Below are positions 25,142-34,728 of a stretch of 36,502 nucleotides of DNA, piece after piece (position 1 is the first letter of the stretch; each line of letters starts with the position of its first letter). The notes beneath the pieces are model-generated. The model worked only from the letters and a program-made list of their open reading frames with translations. It searched no databases and was not told the DNA's origin. This stretch comes from Burkholderiales bacterium. Lineage in GTDB: Bacteria; Pseudomonadota; Gammaproteobacteria; Burkholderiales; SG8-39. The DNA lies in NCBI GenBank assembly GCA_020848075.1, contig JADLAV010000007.1:1-36502 (forward strand), written 5' to 3'. The translations under genes and the position numbers were made by a program.

Positions 25142-26184
25142 GCGAGCCGCCAGGCGAGGCGCTCGCCCGCCCGCAGCGGCACGAGCGTCTGCGCACCGAA
25201 CGGCAGCTCGCCGGCCACATCCTGCGGCGCCTTCACGAGCGTCACGCGCTCGGTGTTGCGCGGCAGCCGGTAGAAGTCCGGTCCGCGCAGGCTGGCGAAA
25301 CCCTCGAGGCGATCGAGCGCGCCCGCGGCTTCGAATGCTTCGGCATAGAGCTCGAGCGCCGCGTGCGCGGTGAAGCAGCCGGCGCAGCCGCAGCCGGACT
25401 CCTTCTCGCCGCGCGGGTGCGGGGCGCTGTCGGTGCCGAGAAAGAACTGCCGCCCGCCGCCGGTCGCCGCGGCGACGAGCGCCTGCCGGTGCTCTTCGCG
25501 CTTCAGCACCGGCAGGCAGTAGACGTGGGGGCGCAGCCCGCCCTGGAACAGCGCATTGCGATTGTAGAGGAGATGATGGGCCGTGATCGTCGCGCCGACG
25601 CGGGCACCGGCGGCCTCGACGAAGGCCACGCCGTCGCGCGTCGTGACGTGCTCGAGCACGACGCGCAGTCCGGGGAACCGCCGCACGATCTCGGCGAGGA
25701 CGGTGTCGAGGAACACGCGCTCGCGGTCGAACACGTCGACTCCGGGCGCAGTCACCTCGCCGTGCACGGCGAGCGGCAGGTCGTGCGCTTCCATCGCCTC
25801 GAGCGCCGGAAATGCCCGCTCGAGGCACGTCACGCCGGAATCGGAGTGCGTGGTCGCGCCCGCGGGATAGTACTTCGCCGCGTGGACGAAACCGCTCGCG
25901 CGCGCACGCGCGATCTCCGCGGCCGGAGTGTTGTCCGTGAGGTAGAGCGTCATGAGCGGCTCGAACCGCGCTCCGGCGGGCAGCGCCGACCGGATGCGGC
26001 TGCGATATTCGGCGGCCGCCGCGACGGTGGTGACGGGCGGCTTCAGATTGGGCATGACGATGGCGCGCGCGAAACGCCGCACCGTGTGCGGCAGTACGCT
26101 CGCGAGCGCAGCGCCGTCGCGCAAGTGCAGGTGCCAGTCGTCCGGCCGGATTATGGTGATGGCGTGGGTCATGACGGTCGTCAT
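25138..26184 (-). CDS. pyrC: Dihydroorotase (class II, E. coli type)
   Basis: A 348-residue homodimeric-type dihydroorotase closing N-carbamoyl-aspartate to dihydroorotate in pyrimidine synthesis. All metal ligands are visible: HLHLRDG (His18, His20), carboxylated Lys104 in AKYYPAGATTHSDSG, His in AVHGEV, His in LEHVTT, and Asp in FLGTDSAPHP. The ATG at 26184 was chosen; a second ATG four codons on (26172) is equally close to the conserved start. The stop overlaps the DUF3025 start. rsmI ends 28 bp upstream, so the three genes may be one transcript. Confidence 0.97.
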   Translation of the reverse strand: MTTVMTHAITIIRPDDWHLHLRDGAALASVLPHTVRRFARAIVMPNLKPPVTTVAAAAEYRSRIRSALPAGARFEPLMTLYLTDNTPAAEIARARASGFVHAAKYYPAGATTHSDSGVTCLERAFPALEAMEAHDLPLAVHGEVTAPGVDVFDRERVFLDTVLAEIVRRFPGLRVVLEHVTTRDGVAFVEAAGARVGATITAHHLLYNRNALFQGGLRPHVYCLPVLKREEHRQALVAAATGGGRQFFLGTDSAPHPRGEKESGCGCAGCFTAHAALELYAEAFEAAGALDRLEGFASLRGPDFYRLPRNTERVTLVKAPQDVAGELPFGAQTLVPLRAGERLAWRLA

Positions 26185-26212
26185 TGTTTCACGGCTGGAC
26201 GGATCTGCGCAT

Positions 26213-27121
26213 TCACGACCGTCCTCCTCCAGGGTCCGCCTCGCGCCGCCCGCTGCGGCCCTCCTCGCGGTCTTCGAGCGCGAGCGCGTACAGCGCATTG
26301 CGGGGAGCGCCGGTGATCCCTGCCGCGAGCCGGACCGCGCTCTTCAGCGGGAGCTCGGCGAGGAGCGCGGCGAGGACGCGCCGCGCCTCTGCCGACACCG
26401 GCTCCCGGCTGGGTGCGGCGGCCGCCACCACCAGCACGAACTCGCCGCGCCTCCGATCGGGATCTGCCGCGAGCCACGCCACCGCCTCGCCCAGCGCGCA
26501 CTCGTGCACCGACTCGAACATCTTGGTGAGCTCGCGCCCGATGACGACGCGCCGCTCGGGGCCCAGGACGAGCGCGAGATCGGCAACGCAGTCCAGGATG
26601 CGGTGGGGCGCCTCGTACACGACCAGCGCGTGCGGAAAGTCGCGCCAGCCCGTGAGCGTCTCCCGGCGCGCCGCGGCTTTCGCGGGCAAGAAACCGATGA
26701 ACGCGAACGGGCCCTGCACTCCGGATACCGAGAGCGCCGCGGCGAGCGCACTCGCCCCCGGGATCGGCACCGCGTCGAAGCCGGCGGCGCGGACCGCGGC
26801 GACGATGAGCGCGCCGGGGTCGGAGATGCCCGGCGTGCCGGCATCGGTCACCAGCGCGACGTCCTGGCCCGCACCGAGCAAGGCCGTGAGCTCGGCCGCG
26901 GCTCGCGCCTCGTTGTGCGCATGGACCGCCTTCAGCCGGGCGTCGACGCCGTGGTGACGGAGCAGCTTGGCGGTCGTGCGCGTGTCCTCCGCGCACACCA
27001 CGTCCACGGCGCGCAGCACCTCGAGGGCGCGCAGGGTGACGTCGGCGAGGTTCCCGATCGGCGTGGCGACCACATATAATCGGCCGCGTCCTCGCCCGGC
27101 CTCCCGATGCTGCCCGCGCAT
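26213..27121 (-). CDS. rsmI: 16S rRNA (cytidine1402-2'-O)-methyltransferase
   Basis: A 302-residue tetrapyrrole-methylase-fold enzyme. LYVVATPIGNLADVTLRALEVL near the N-terminus, DAGTPGISDPG, GASALAAALSVSG, GFLPAK and ELTKMFE are signature RsmI segments. It 2'-O-methylates C1402 in the ribosomal decoding centre. The ATG at 27121 gives the same N-terminal length as E. coli RsmI but overlaps the divergent lppC start (27107) by 15 bp. The only later start candidate is a GTG inside YVVATP, which would cut into the conserved strand. The lppC -10 hexamer thus lies within the rsmI coding region. Confidence 0.94.
   Translation of the reverse strand: MRGQHREAGRGRGRLYVVATPIGNLADVTLRALEVLRAVDVVCAEDTRTTAKLLRHHGVDARLKAVHAHNEARAAAELTALLGAGQDVALVTDAGTPGISDPGALIVAAVRAAGFDAVPIPGASALAAALSVSGVQGPFAFIGFLPAKAAARRETLTGWRDFPHALVVYEAPHRILDCVADLALVLGPERRVVIGRELTKMFESVHECALGEAVAWLAADPDRRRGEFVLVVAAAAPSREPVSAEARRVLAALLAELPLKSAVRLAAGITGAPRNALYALALEDREEGRSGRREADPGGGRS
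27075..27080 (+). promoter_or_regulatory. Consensus -10 for lppC, inside the rsmI 5' end
   Basis: A perfect TATAAT with its 3' end 27 bp before the lppC ATG. It lies within the divergent rsmI coding sequence, where the minus strand reads TTATATGTG (Leu-Tyr-Val). The best -35, TTCCCG at 27051-27056 (18-bp spacing), is weak. Confidence 0.55.
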
Positions 27122-28185
27122 TGCCTGCGTCACGTCTTCCGTGTGCTCGTTACCGCCGCCTGCTCGAGCGCGGCATTGTGCGCGGCACAGGGTGTTCCGG
27201 CAAGCACCGCTGCGGGTGCCGGCGCGGGGACACAGGCGCGCGCAATCGGGCTCGTGCTGCCGTTTTACGCGGCGGATCTCAGCGCCGCGGCGGAAGCGGT
27301 CCGCCAGGGGGTGGAGACCGCGAATCGCGTCTCGGGCAGCCGCTATGCGATTCAACTTTGGCACACCGATGCGTCGCCCGAGCGCATCGTCGCCGCCTAT
27401 GACTCCGCGATCGCCGCGGGCGCGCGGGCAATCATCGGGCCGATGACGCGCGCCGGGGTTACGGCGCTCGCGGCGGCAAGGCGCGAAGGGCCACCGGTCG
27501 TTGCGCTCAACCAGGCAGACGCGGGCACCGAATTGCCGCCGCGATTGTTCGCCTTCGGTCTCGCGCTCGACGCCGAGGCGCGGGTGGTCGCGCACCTGAT
27601 CTGGCGGCAGGACCTGCACAAGGTCGCGGTGGTGGGTGCGCAGTCGCCGATCGCGCGCCGCTCGACCGAGGCGTTCGTCGACGAATGGCTGCGGCTCGGC
27701 GGCACAATCACCGACGTGTACGAGGTGCCGCAGAATGCGGACTTCATCGTGCTACGGGACCGGCTCGCCGCCAAGCCCGCCGAAGCCGTCTTCATGGCCG
27801 CGGATCCGGGTCGTGCCGCCACGCTGCGCCCGTACCTCGGCAACCAGACGCTCGTCTTCGCGACTTCGCAAGTGAACGCGGGTGGCGCGGCGCAGCTGGG
27901 CGCACTCGATCTCGCCGGAGTGAGCTTCGTCGACATGCCTTGGCTGCTGCAGCCCGATCGCCCGGCCGTCGCCGTCTACCCGCGCGCACCCGGGCTCTCG
28001 GGCGACCTCGAGCGGCTGTTCGCCCTCGGCATCGACGCCTTCCGGATCGCTGCCGCGCTCGCCGAAGGCGCGCGGTCGGGCGAGATCGACGGCGTTACCG
28101 GCCAGATCCGCTTCTCGCCGCCCAACCTGATCACGCGGGAGCCGCTCGCGGCGACATTCCGCGGCGGCGCCGCGGTTCCGCTCGA

Positions 28186-28189
<4 letters not shown>
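27107..28189 (+). CDS. lppC: LppC/LpoA-type penicillin-binding protein activator
   Basis: A 360-residue periplasmic binding-protein-fold (LppC, formerly YraM) protein: an N-terminal hydrophobic segment, then IGLVLPFYAADLSAAAEAVRQGV, IIGPMTRAGVTAL, VVALNQ and a TGQIRF-like C-terminal stretch (GVTGQIRFS). E. coli LpoA is an outer-membrane lipoprotein that activates PBP1A. Here the lipobox is doubtful: the cysteines lie in VTAACSSAALCAAQ, with no clean L-x-[GA]-C, and the TPR-like N-terminal domain of LpoA is absent, so this is the short betaproteobacterial form. Gene order with yraN, SIS and BON genes matches E. coli lpoA-yraN-diaA-dolP. It ends in a GTGA overlap with yraN. Confidence 0.88.
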
Positions 28190-29351
<1,162 letters not shown>

Positions 29352-29356
29352 CGCGG

Positions 29357-29962
29357 ATGAGACTCGTATGGATCTTGGTTGCGATGCTGGCGGCAGCCGG
29401 CGTGTCCGGCTGCGTAGCGGTCGCCGTCGGCGGCGCGGCCGCCGGCGTGATGGTCGCGGCCGATCGCCGGCCGCCGGACGTCATGGCGAGCGACGAGCGG
29501 ATCGAATGGACCGCGCAAGGCCGCATCAGCGACAAGTTCAAGGACCAGGTGCACATCAACGTGACCAGCTACAACCGGTACGTGCTGCTCACCGGCGAAG
29601 CGCTCACCGAGGCGATCCGCGAGGAGGCAGGGCGCATCGCCGCCGCCGTGCCCGACGTGAGGGGCGTGGTCAACGAAATGAGCGTCGGCGCGCCGAGCGC
29701 GATGTCGGCGCGCGCGAGCGACAGCTACATCACCAGCGAAGTGAAGGCCCGGCTGGTGGGCGTGCACGAGAAGGTGAACCCGATCCACATCAAGGTCGTC
29801 ACCGAGGCCGGCGTCGTCTACTTGCTTGGGATCGTCACCGAGCGCGAGGCCGCGGCCGCAACGCGGGTCGCCCGCACCACGGGCGGCGTGAAGCGCGTCG
29901 TGCGCGTCTTCGAATACATCCCGGAATCGGCCGCCAAGCCGCCGCCGCCGAAGAACCAGTAA
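29357..29962 (+). CDS. BON-domain outer-membrane lipoprotein (DolP/YraP type)
   Basis: A 201-residue lipoprotein with a signal peptide and lipobox (GVSGC, Cys19), followed by two BON domains. The first is around [20 protein letters not shown], the second around [19 protein letters not shown]. It ends in a Pro/Lys-rich tail. E. coli DolP binds anionic phospholipids at division sites and supports outer-membrane integrity. It begins 5 nt after the SIS stop and completes the lpoA-yraN-diaA-dolP order. An 8-bp stem (29981-30000) follows its stop codon. Confidence 0.92.
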   Translation: MRLVWILVAMLAAAGVSGCVAVAVGGAAAGVMVAADRRPPDVMASDERIEWTAQGRISDKFKDQVHINVTSYNRYVLLTGEALTEAIREEAGRIAAAVPDVRGVVNEMSVGAPSAMSARASDSYITSEVKARLVGVHEKVNPIHIKVVTEAGVVYLLGIVTEREAAAATRVARTTGGVKRVVRVFEYIPESAAKPPPPKNQ

Positions 29963-29980
29963 CCAGCGCCGTTGGACCCG

Positions 29981-30000
29981 CCGTCGAGTCCGCTCGACGG
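29981..30000. terminator. Hairpin after the BON lipoprotein gene
   Basis: CCGTCGAG pairs with CTCGACGG around TCCG, 18 nt past the stop codon. No T-run follows, so it may only attenuate transcription before hldE2. Confidence 0.4.
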
Positions 30001-30063
30001 CACCGCGCGGCGACCGCGCGCGCTCGCCGCAACGTCGAGCCATCGAGAACGGGCCGCGGTACC

Positions 30064-30558
30064 ATGCCCGACATGCCCGCCCCCCCGGCGTTCGAATCGA
30101 AGATCTGTGCACCCGAGCGACTCGGCGAGCGGCTGGCCACGCTCGCCCGCCCGCTCGTCTTCACCAACGGCGTCTTCGACATCCTGCACCGCGGCCACGT
30201 CACCTATCTCGCGCGCGCGCGCGCGCTCGGCGCGAGCCTGGTCGTGGCGCTGAACTCCGATGCCTCCGCGCGCCGACTCGGCAAGGGGGACGACCGGCCG
30301 CTCAATGCGCTCGCGGACCGCGCCGCGGTGGTCGCGGCGCTCGGTGCCGTGGATCTGGTGACGTGGTTCGAGGACGACACGCCGCGTTCGCTGATCCTTG
30401 CCGTGCACCCGGACGTGCTGGCGAAGGGCGGCGACTGGCGGGTGGAAGACATCGTCGGCGCCACGGAGGTGCGCGAATGGGGCGGCGCCGTCCGCGCGAT
30501 CCCGTTCGAGCATCAGCGCTCCACGACGGACCTCGTGCGCCGCATTCGCGGGAGCTAG
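30064..30558 (+). CDS. hldE2: Heptose-1-phosphate adenylyltransferase (stand-alone HldE C-domain)
   Basis: A 164-residue cytidylyltransferase-fold enzyme. [17 protein letters not shown] contains the HxGH-type nucleotide-binding motif (His42, His45), and [13 protein letters not shown] is typical of the RfaE domain II family. It makes ADP-D-glycero-beta-D-manno-heptose for the LPS inner core. In E. coli this domain is fused to a kinase; here, as in many betaproteobacteria, it is separate, and the kinase gene is not in the window. An in-frame ATG three codons after the chosen start is possible. Confidence 0.94.
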   Translation: MPDMPAPPAFESKICAPERLGERLATLARPLVFTNGVFDILHRGHVTYLARARALGASLVVALNSDASARRLGKGDDRPLNALADRAAVVAALGAVDLVTWFEDDTPRSLILAVHPDVLAKGGDWRVEDIVGATEVREWGGAVRAIPFEHQRSTTDLVRRIRGS

Positions 30559-30577
30559 GCGAGCTCCGAAGAAGTCG

Positions 30578-30630
30578 GTCATTCCCGCCCCCGATGACAC
30601 CGCTCGGAAGGCGAGCTTCGCCGGGATGAC
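30578..30630. repeat. REP-like palindrome between convergent genes
   Basis: GTCATTCCCG (30578-30587) and CGGGATGAC (30622-30630) form an inverted pair with one missing base, enclosing a smaller stem GCTCG/CGAGC (30602-30616). The GTCATTCCCG end is a common form of dispersed REP-like sequences in proteobacteria. It lies between the convergent hldE2 and SPOR genes. Confidence 0.5.
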
Positions 30631-30650
30631 TCGACGTGCGGCTCGCTCGG

Positions 30651-31298
30651 TCAACCCTTGCCGTCCGTGGACGGGCAGTCGCGGACTTCGCTTCCCGGAA
30701 ACGCGCTGCGCAGCTCCGCGATCCGCGCGCGCAGCGGCTCGGTCACCATCTGCACCTGCAGGTATACGCGGCGCGCGCTGCTGTCGCGCTCCGCCAGGAT
30801 GGCGTCGCGGACACCGAGCTGCTGCAAGGCGTCGAAGCGGGCCTTCGCCGCGTCCGCACTGCGGAACACCCCGAGCGATATGGCATATTTGAACTTGGGA
30901 TCCTCCGGGATGATGAAGAAGTCCTCGACGCCGAGCCGGCGCAACTCCGCGACGCGCTGGTTGGCGGCCGGCCGGTTCGCGACCGGCGGGATGTACACCC
31001 ACCATCCGGCCGAGTCCTCGGGCCGGCGTGCGTCCACCTTCAGCCCGGCCTGCAGCCCCGCGATCGCGTCCTCCGCGCGCGGCACGTCGTTCGGTCCGAT
31101 CGGGCCGAACTCGACGCACGCAGGGCGCCGCAGCCGCGCGAGCCGCGCCACCTCGTCGCGCGACACCAGCCGGACCTTGTCCGGATCGAGCTGCTGCGTC
31201 ACGATGCGCTCGCCCTGCGAACCGAGGGTGCGGTCGTAGTACGTCCAGGCGAAGAAGGCTACGTTCGCGAACAACAGCAGGAGAAACACCGTTCTCAT
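30651..31298 (-). CDS. SPOR-domain membrane protein
   Basis: A 215-residue protein with one N-terminal membrane segment (MRTVFLLLLFANVAFFAWTYY) and a C-terminal SPOR domain: GWWVYIPPVANRPAANQRVAELRRLGVEDFFI, then KYAISLGVFRSADAAKARFDAL. SPOR domains bind denuded peptidoglycan, often at the septum. The start overlaps the coaX stop by 4 bp (ATGA). This birA-coaX-SPOR order is common in betaproteobacteria. Confidence 0.9.
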   Translation of the reverse strand: MRTVFLLLLFANVAFFAWTYYDRTLGSQGERIVTQQLDPDKVRLVSRDEVARLARLRRPACVEFGPIGPNDVPRAEDAIAGLQAGLKVDARRPEDSAGWWVYIPPVANRPAANQRVAELRRLGVEDFFIIPEDPKFKYAISLGVFRSADAAKARFDALQQLGVRDAILAERDSSARRVYLQVQMVTEPLRARIAELRSAFPGSEVRDCPSTDGKG

Positions 31299-32014
31299 GT
31301 CGCCAGCCTGAGCACGCCCTCGAGGACGAGATGCTCGACCTCCCGGGGCGTGAAAGCAAGCAGGGGAACGAGCGGGCGGGCGCCGCCGCCGCTCAGGAAG
31401 CAGGGCGAGCCGGCGGGGAGCCGCGCATATGCGCGCTCGATCGCTCCGGACTGCGCCGCGAGGCAGCCGCTCTCGATCGCATCGGACGTGTTGCGCGGCT
31501 CGTCGCGATATGCGCCCTGCGCGAGCGAAAGACCGGCCGTCCCGCGCGCGAGCGCGCGCTTCATGAGCTCCAGCCCCGGCAGGATCATGCCGCCGCGAAA
31601 CGTGCCGCTCGCATCCAGCCGATCGATGGTCGTCGCCGTTCCCGCCATGACCACCAGGCAGTCGCCCGCGTGCCGCGCCCGCGCCGCGACCAGCGCAGCC
31701 CAGCGGTCGATGCCGAGTTGCCCGGGATCGTCGTATCCGTTCGTGACGCCGCCGGCGGCGGGACCCGGGCGCAGCCAGGCGACCGGCGTCCCCGCAAACC
31801 GCTGCGCGAAGAGCTGTTGCAGGCGTGCCTGCACCGCGCTGCCGGCCACGTTCGCAACCGCGATGCGCTCGGGCGCGGGCAGTCTCCCCCAGGCCTCCCT
31901 GGCATCCCGGTCGAACACCTCGACTGGCGCCGTACCGAGCGCACGCCATTCCGCGCCCTCGGCGAAGCCCCACTTGATTCGGGTGTTCCCGGCATCGACC
32001 GCGAGAACGTTCAC
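31295..32014 (-). CDS. coaX: Type III pantothenate kinase
   Basis: A 239-residue ASKHA-fold kinase with VDAGNTRIKWG at the N-terminus, GIDRWAALVAAR, GTATTIDRLDASGTFRGGMILPGL and SGGGARPLV. It phosphorylates pantothenate in the first step of CoA synthesis. It starts with GTG overlapping the birA TGA (GTGA) and ends with an ATGA overlap into the SPOR gene, so birA-coaX-SPOR are coupled. Confidence 0.96.
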   Translation of the reverse strand: MNVLAVDAGNTRIKWGFAEGAEWRALGTAPVEVFDRDAREAWGRLPAPERIAVANVAGSAVQARLQQLFAQRFAGTPVAWLRPGPAAGGVTNGYDDPGQLGIDRWAALVAARARHAGDCLVVMAGTATTIDRLDASGTFRGGMILPGLELMKRALARGTAGLSLAQGAYRDEPRNTSDAIESGCLAAQSGAIERAYARLPAGSPCFLSGGGARPLVPLLAFTPREVEHLVLEGVLRLAT

Positions 32015-32988
32015 GCCGCGCTCCGCAGGCTCACCTCGCCCGCATGATGCTGCTGCACGCCCGTAGCGGTGGCGAGAAGGAGGGCGCCGTCCTCGGCCAC
32101 GCCGAGCGCAACGCCGTCGATGGCGGCCCCGCCTGGCAGCAGCAGGCGCACGCGCTCGTCCTGCAGCGCGTGGCGCCGCAACCACGCGTCCCGGAACATC
32201 GCGAAGCCGTGGGTGCCGAACGCGTCGAGCGTCGTACCGATCTCCGCGAGCAGCCCGCCGAGGAGCACCGTGCGCGGCGGAACGTGCGGCGCGAGGGCAG
32301 TCAGGTCGGACACGGGCTGGCCGACGCTCTCGGCGAAGAGATACGACCGCCGGACGTTGATCCCGACGCCAACGGCGGCGACCGTCGGACCGCGCGGTTC
32401 CGCAGAGGCCTCCACCAGGATGCCGCCCAGTTTGCGCCCGGCATGCACGAGATCGTTCGGCCACTTCAACGCGACCTCTGGGATGCCGAGCGCGTCGAGG
32501 GCGCGCACGCAGGCGACCCCGACCGCGAGCGGCAGGCCGGCGAAATCGGTGCGGACCGGCTGGTAGCGCCACAGGACCGAGAACGCAAGGCCGGTCATGA
32601 GTCCCGAGCGCCACGCCGCGCCGCGCCGCCCGCGCCCCGCGCTCTGGAGCTCGCACGCAAGGGCGGCGCCGGCTCGCGCGCCCGAGGCGGCGCGCGCGAG
32701 CAACACGGCATTGGTCGATGGACACTCGTCGACGACCTCGAGCGAGATCGGCGAACCGCGCGCGGCGAGGTCCGCCGCGATGGCCGCGCGATCGAGAAGG
32801 TCCGGCGCATCTTGCAACGCGTATCCGCGCCCGCGAATCGCGCGCACGTCCACGCCCAGCGCCCGAAGCTCGCGCACCGCGGTCCTCACCGCAGCGGGCG
32901 GGACCCCGGAGGCGCTGGCCAGGCGCGCGCCCGAGCATGGCGACCCGCTCGCCAGGGAGCGAAGAACGTCGAAGCTGAAAGCGCGCAT
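32011..32988 (-). CDS. birA: Biotin-protein ligase / biotin repressor
   Basis: A 325-residue protein. Residues 1-60 form a winged-helix region (SGARLASASGVPPAAVRTAVREL; RGRGYAL wing), so DNA-binding repressor function is plausible. The catalytic domain has SAGRGRRG (116-123), KWPNDL (175-180) and KLGGILVE. It attaches biotin to acetyl-CoA carboxylase, the source of malonyl-CoA. The ATG at 32988 fits the family start. A weak TATCCT (-10-like, minus strand 33028-33023) lies upstream without a good -35. Confidence 0.95.
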   Translation of the reverse strand: MRAFSFDVLRSLASGSPCSGARLASASGVPPAAVRTAVRELRALGVDVRAIRGRGYALQDAPDLLDRAAIAADLAARGSPISLEVVDECPSTNAVLLARAASGARAGAALACELQSAGRGRRGAAWRSGLMTGLAFSVLWRYQPVRTDFAGLPLAVGVACVRALDALGIPEVALKWPNDLVHAGRKLGGILVEASAEPRGPTVAAVGVGINVRRSYLFAESVGQPVSDLTALAPHVPPRTVLLGGLLAEIGTTLDAFGTHGFAMFRDAWLRRHALQDERVRLLLPGGAAIDGVALGVAEDGALLLATATGVQQHHAGEVSLRSAA

Positions 32989-33159
32989 GAGCCGGCGAGG
33001 GCGTGCTCGTGTTGCAGTGCGGAGGATAGAGAAGTCGCGGATTGCCGGCGGTTGCTCGGCGCGGGCGGACGCGCCGGCCGTGCGCGATGGCGCAGATACT
33101 ATCACGCAAGAATCAGTGGGTTGCGATATGGTCGGTGGACCGCCTGCGGCTCCGCATCG

Positions 33160-33193
33160 TTATGACTTCGTCATAATTGTGGCAAATCCCACA
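33160..33193 (+). promoter_or_regulatory. Paired palindromes upstream of ugpB (operator candidate)
   Basis: TTATGAC-TTC-GTCATAA (33160-33176) is a perfect 7-bp inverted repeat, followed at once by TGTGG-CAAATC-CCACA (33178-33193). The stretch 33168-33185 also matches 12 of 18 positions of the E. coli Pho box as I recall it, which would suit a glycerol-phosphate uptake gene, but it is 28 bp from the -10, where about 10 is usual. Confidence 0.4.
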
Positions 33194-33213
33194 CCGCGGG
33201 CTGCCGCCACGAC

Positions 33214-33219
33214 TATACT
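33214..33219 (+). promoter_or_regulatory. Candidate -10 for ugpB
   Basis: TATACT, five of six bases of the consensus, about 125 bp before the ATG and downstream of the palindromes. The -35 region is poor (ACACCG), consistent with an activator-dependent promoter. Confidence 0.45.
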
Positions 33220-33342
33220 GCCTGCGTGGTCCTCGTCCGCCCGCCTCCAAGGCAGGCCGCAGGAACCGCGCGACGGCAATAGTGCCGCACCTGTCGGGCG
33301 CCGCCCGGCGGGCACTCCAGACCGGACAAAGCACCCGACGCC

Positions 33343-34698
33343 ATGAAAGCCAGCACACTCTTGCTCGCTCTCCTCACCGCCGCAACGACCGCGGTCGCGG
33401 CGCCTGCCCCGGCGCCCAAGGCAACCGATATCCAGTTCTGGCACGCGATGGACGGCGCGCTCGGCGAGCAGGTCGATAGGATCGTCGCCGAATTCAACGC
33501 TTCGCAGTCCGAGTATCGGCTCGTGGCGACGTACAAGGGCAGCTACGACGAGACCCTCGCCCTCGGCATCGCCGCGCACGCCAAGGGGAAGGGTCCCAAC
33601 ATCTTGCAGGTTGTCGACGTCGGCACGGCATCCATGATGGCCGCACACAATCTCTACCGGCCGGCGTACGAGATCCTGGAGCACGCCGGCGTGAAGCTCG
33701 ACTCGCGCGCGTTCGCGCAGCCGGTCGCGAGCTACTTCTCCGACGGGAGAGGCAGGCTGCTCGCGTTCCCGTTCAATACTTCGACGCCCGTCCTGTACTA
33801 CAACAAGGATGACTTCGCCGCCGCTGGCCTGGACCCGGAAAAGCCGCCGCGGACGTGGTACGACCTCCAGGCGCAGGCCCTCAAGGTGTACGAGAAGCAA
33901 GCTGCGAAGTGCGCCCTCACGACGACCTGGCCCGGCTGGATCATGCTGGAGAACGTGCTAGCGCTGCACAACGAGGAATTCGCGACCGGACACAACGGGT
34001 TCGACGGCGCGAACGCCGAGCTCTCTTTCAACACGCTGCTCGCGATGCGGCACGTGTCGCTGCTCAACTCCTGGGTGAAGAGCCGGCTCTTCTTCTACAC
34101 CGGGCGGCGCGACGAGGGCGAGAAGCGATTCATCGCGGGCGAGTGCGCGATGCTCACGAGCTCCTCGGCCTCGTACGGGAAGATCCGGAAAGGCGCGCAG
34201 TTCAAGTTTGCGGTCGCTCCCCTGCCCTACTACGACGACTTCAAGGGCGCGCCCTACAACACCCTGATGGGCGGCGCGGGGCTGTGGGCGATGTCGGGCA
34301 AGAAGGCGGTGGAGGATCGCGGCGTCGCCAGGTTCTTCGCCTTTCTTGCACGGCCGGAGGTCCAGGCTGCGTGGCACCAGAACACCGGATATCTGCCGAT
34401 CTCGCGGGCCGCTTACGAGTTGACGCGCGAGCAGGGCTTCTATGACCGCAACCCGGGAACCGACGTCGGCGTGCGCGAGATCATGCGCGGCGGTTCGCCG
34501 GCCGCGTATTCGCGCGGCATCCGGCTGGGCAACTACATCCAGGTCCGCGCGATCCTCGACGAGGAGCTCGAGTCGGTCTGGGCGGGCAACAAGCTGCCGA
34601 AAGCGGCGCTGGATGAAGCCGTGGTGCGCGGCAACGTGCTCCTCAAGCGCTTCGCGAACTCGGTCCGCGGCGAGCGGCGGACGGCGTCGGTGCAGTGA
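33343..34698 (+). CDS. ugpB: Glycerol-3-phosphate ABC transporter substrate-binding protein (UgpB-like)
   Basis: A 451-residue periplasmic binding protein with a signal peptide (LLLALLTAATTAVAAPAP). The mature part starts DIQFWHAMDGALGEQV and includes VGTASMMAA, FPFNTSTPVLYYNKDDF, TWYDLQAQA and GECAMLTSSSASYG, all matching UgpB, which binds sn-glycerol-3-phosphate or glycerophosphodiesters. No ugpA, ugpE or ugpC follows; the next gene is convergent, so this is an orphan binding protein here. No strong ribosome binding site is visible before the ATG. Confidence 0.92.
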   Translation: MKASTLLLALLTAATTAVAAPAPAPKATDIQFWHAMDGALGEQVDRIVAEFNASQSEYRLVATYKGSYDETLALGIAAHAKGKGPNILQVVDVGTASMMAAHNLYRPAYEILEHAGVKLDSRAFAQPVASYFSDGRGRLLAFPFNTSTPVLYYNKDDFAAAGLDPEKPPRTWYDLQAQALKVYEKQAAKCALTTTWPGWIMLENVLALHNEEFATGHNGFDGANAELSFNTLLAMRHVSLLNSWVKSRLFFYTGRRDEGEKRFIAGECAMLTSSSASYGKIRKGAQFKFAVAPLPYYDDFKGAPYNTLMGGAGLWAMSGKKAVEDRGVARFFAFLARPEVQAAWHQNTGYLPISRAAYELTREQGFYDRNPGTDVGVREIMRGGSPAAYSRGIRLGNYIQVRAILDEELESVWAGNKLPKAALDEAVVRGNVLLKRFANSVRGERRTASVQ

Positions 34699-34713
34699 GG
34701 CGCGAAGCGCCTC
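34697..34713. terminator. Hairpin between convergent ugpB and algC
   Basis: GAGGCGC (34697-34703) pairs with GCGCCTC (34707-34713) around GAA, overlapping the last two bases of the ugpB stop codon, in a 30-bp convergent gap. No T-run. Confidence 0.4.
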
Positions 34714-34728
34714 GCTCCTCGCTCGCCG

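Larger units (their letters stand above)
32989..33342. other. Divergent regulatory region between birA and ugpB
   Basis: A 354-bp gene-free stretch, AT-richer than its surroundings around 33095-33220. It contains the palindromes at 33160-33193 and a TATACT hexamer for ugpB. I see no small gene or RNA in it. Confidence 0.5.

Noticed and set aside
27107-27180. Lipobox in LppC
   Set aside because: The cysteines lie in VTAAC and AALC contexts that do not fit the usual L-[AS]-[GA]-C pattern well, so lipidation is left open.
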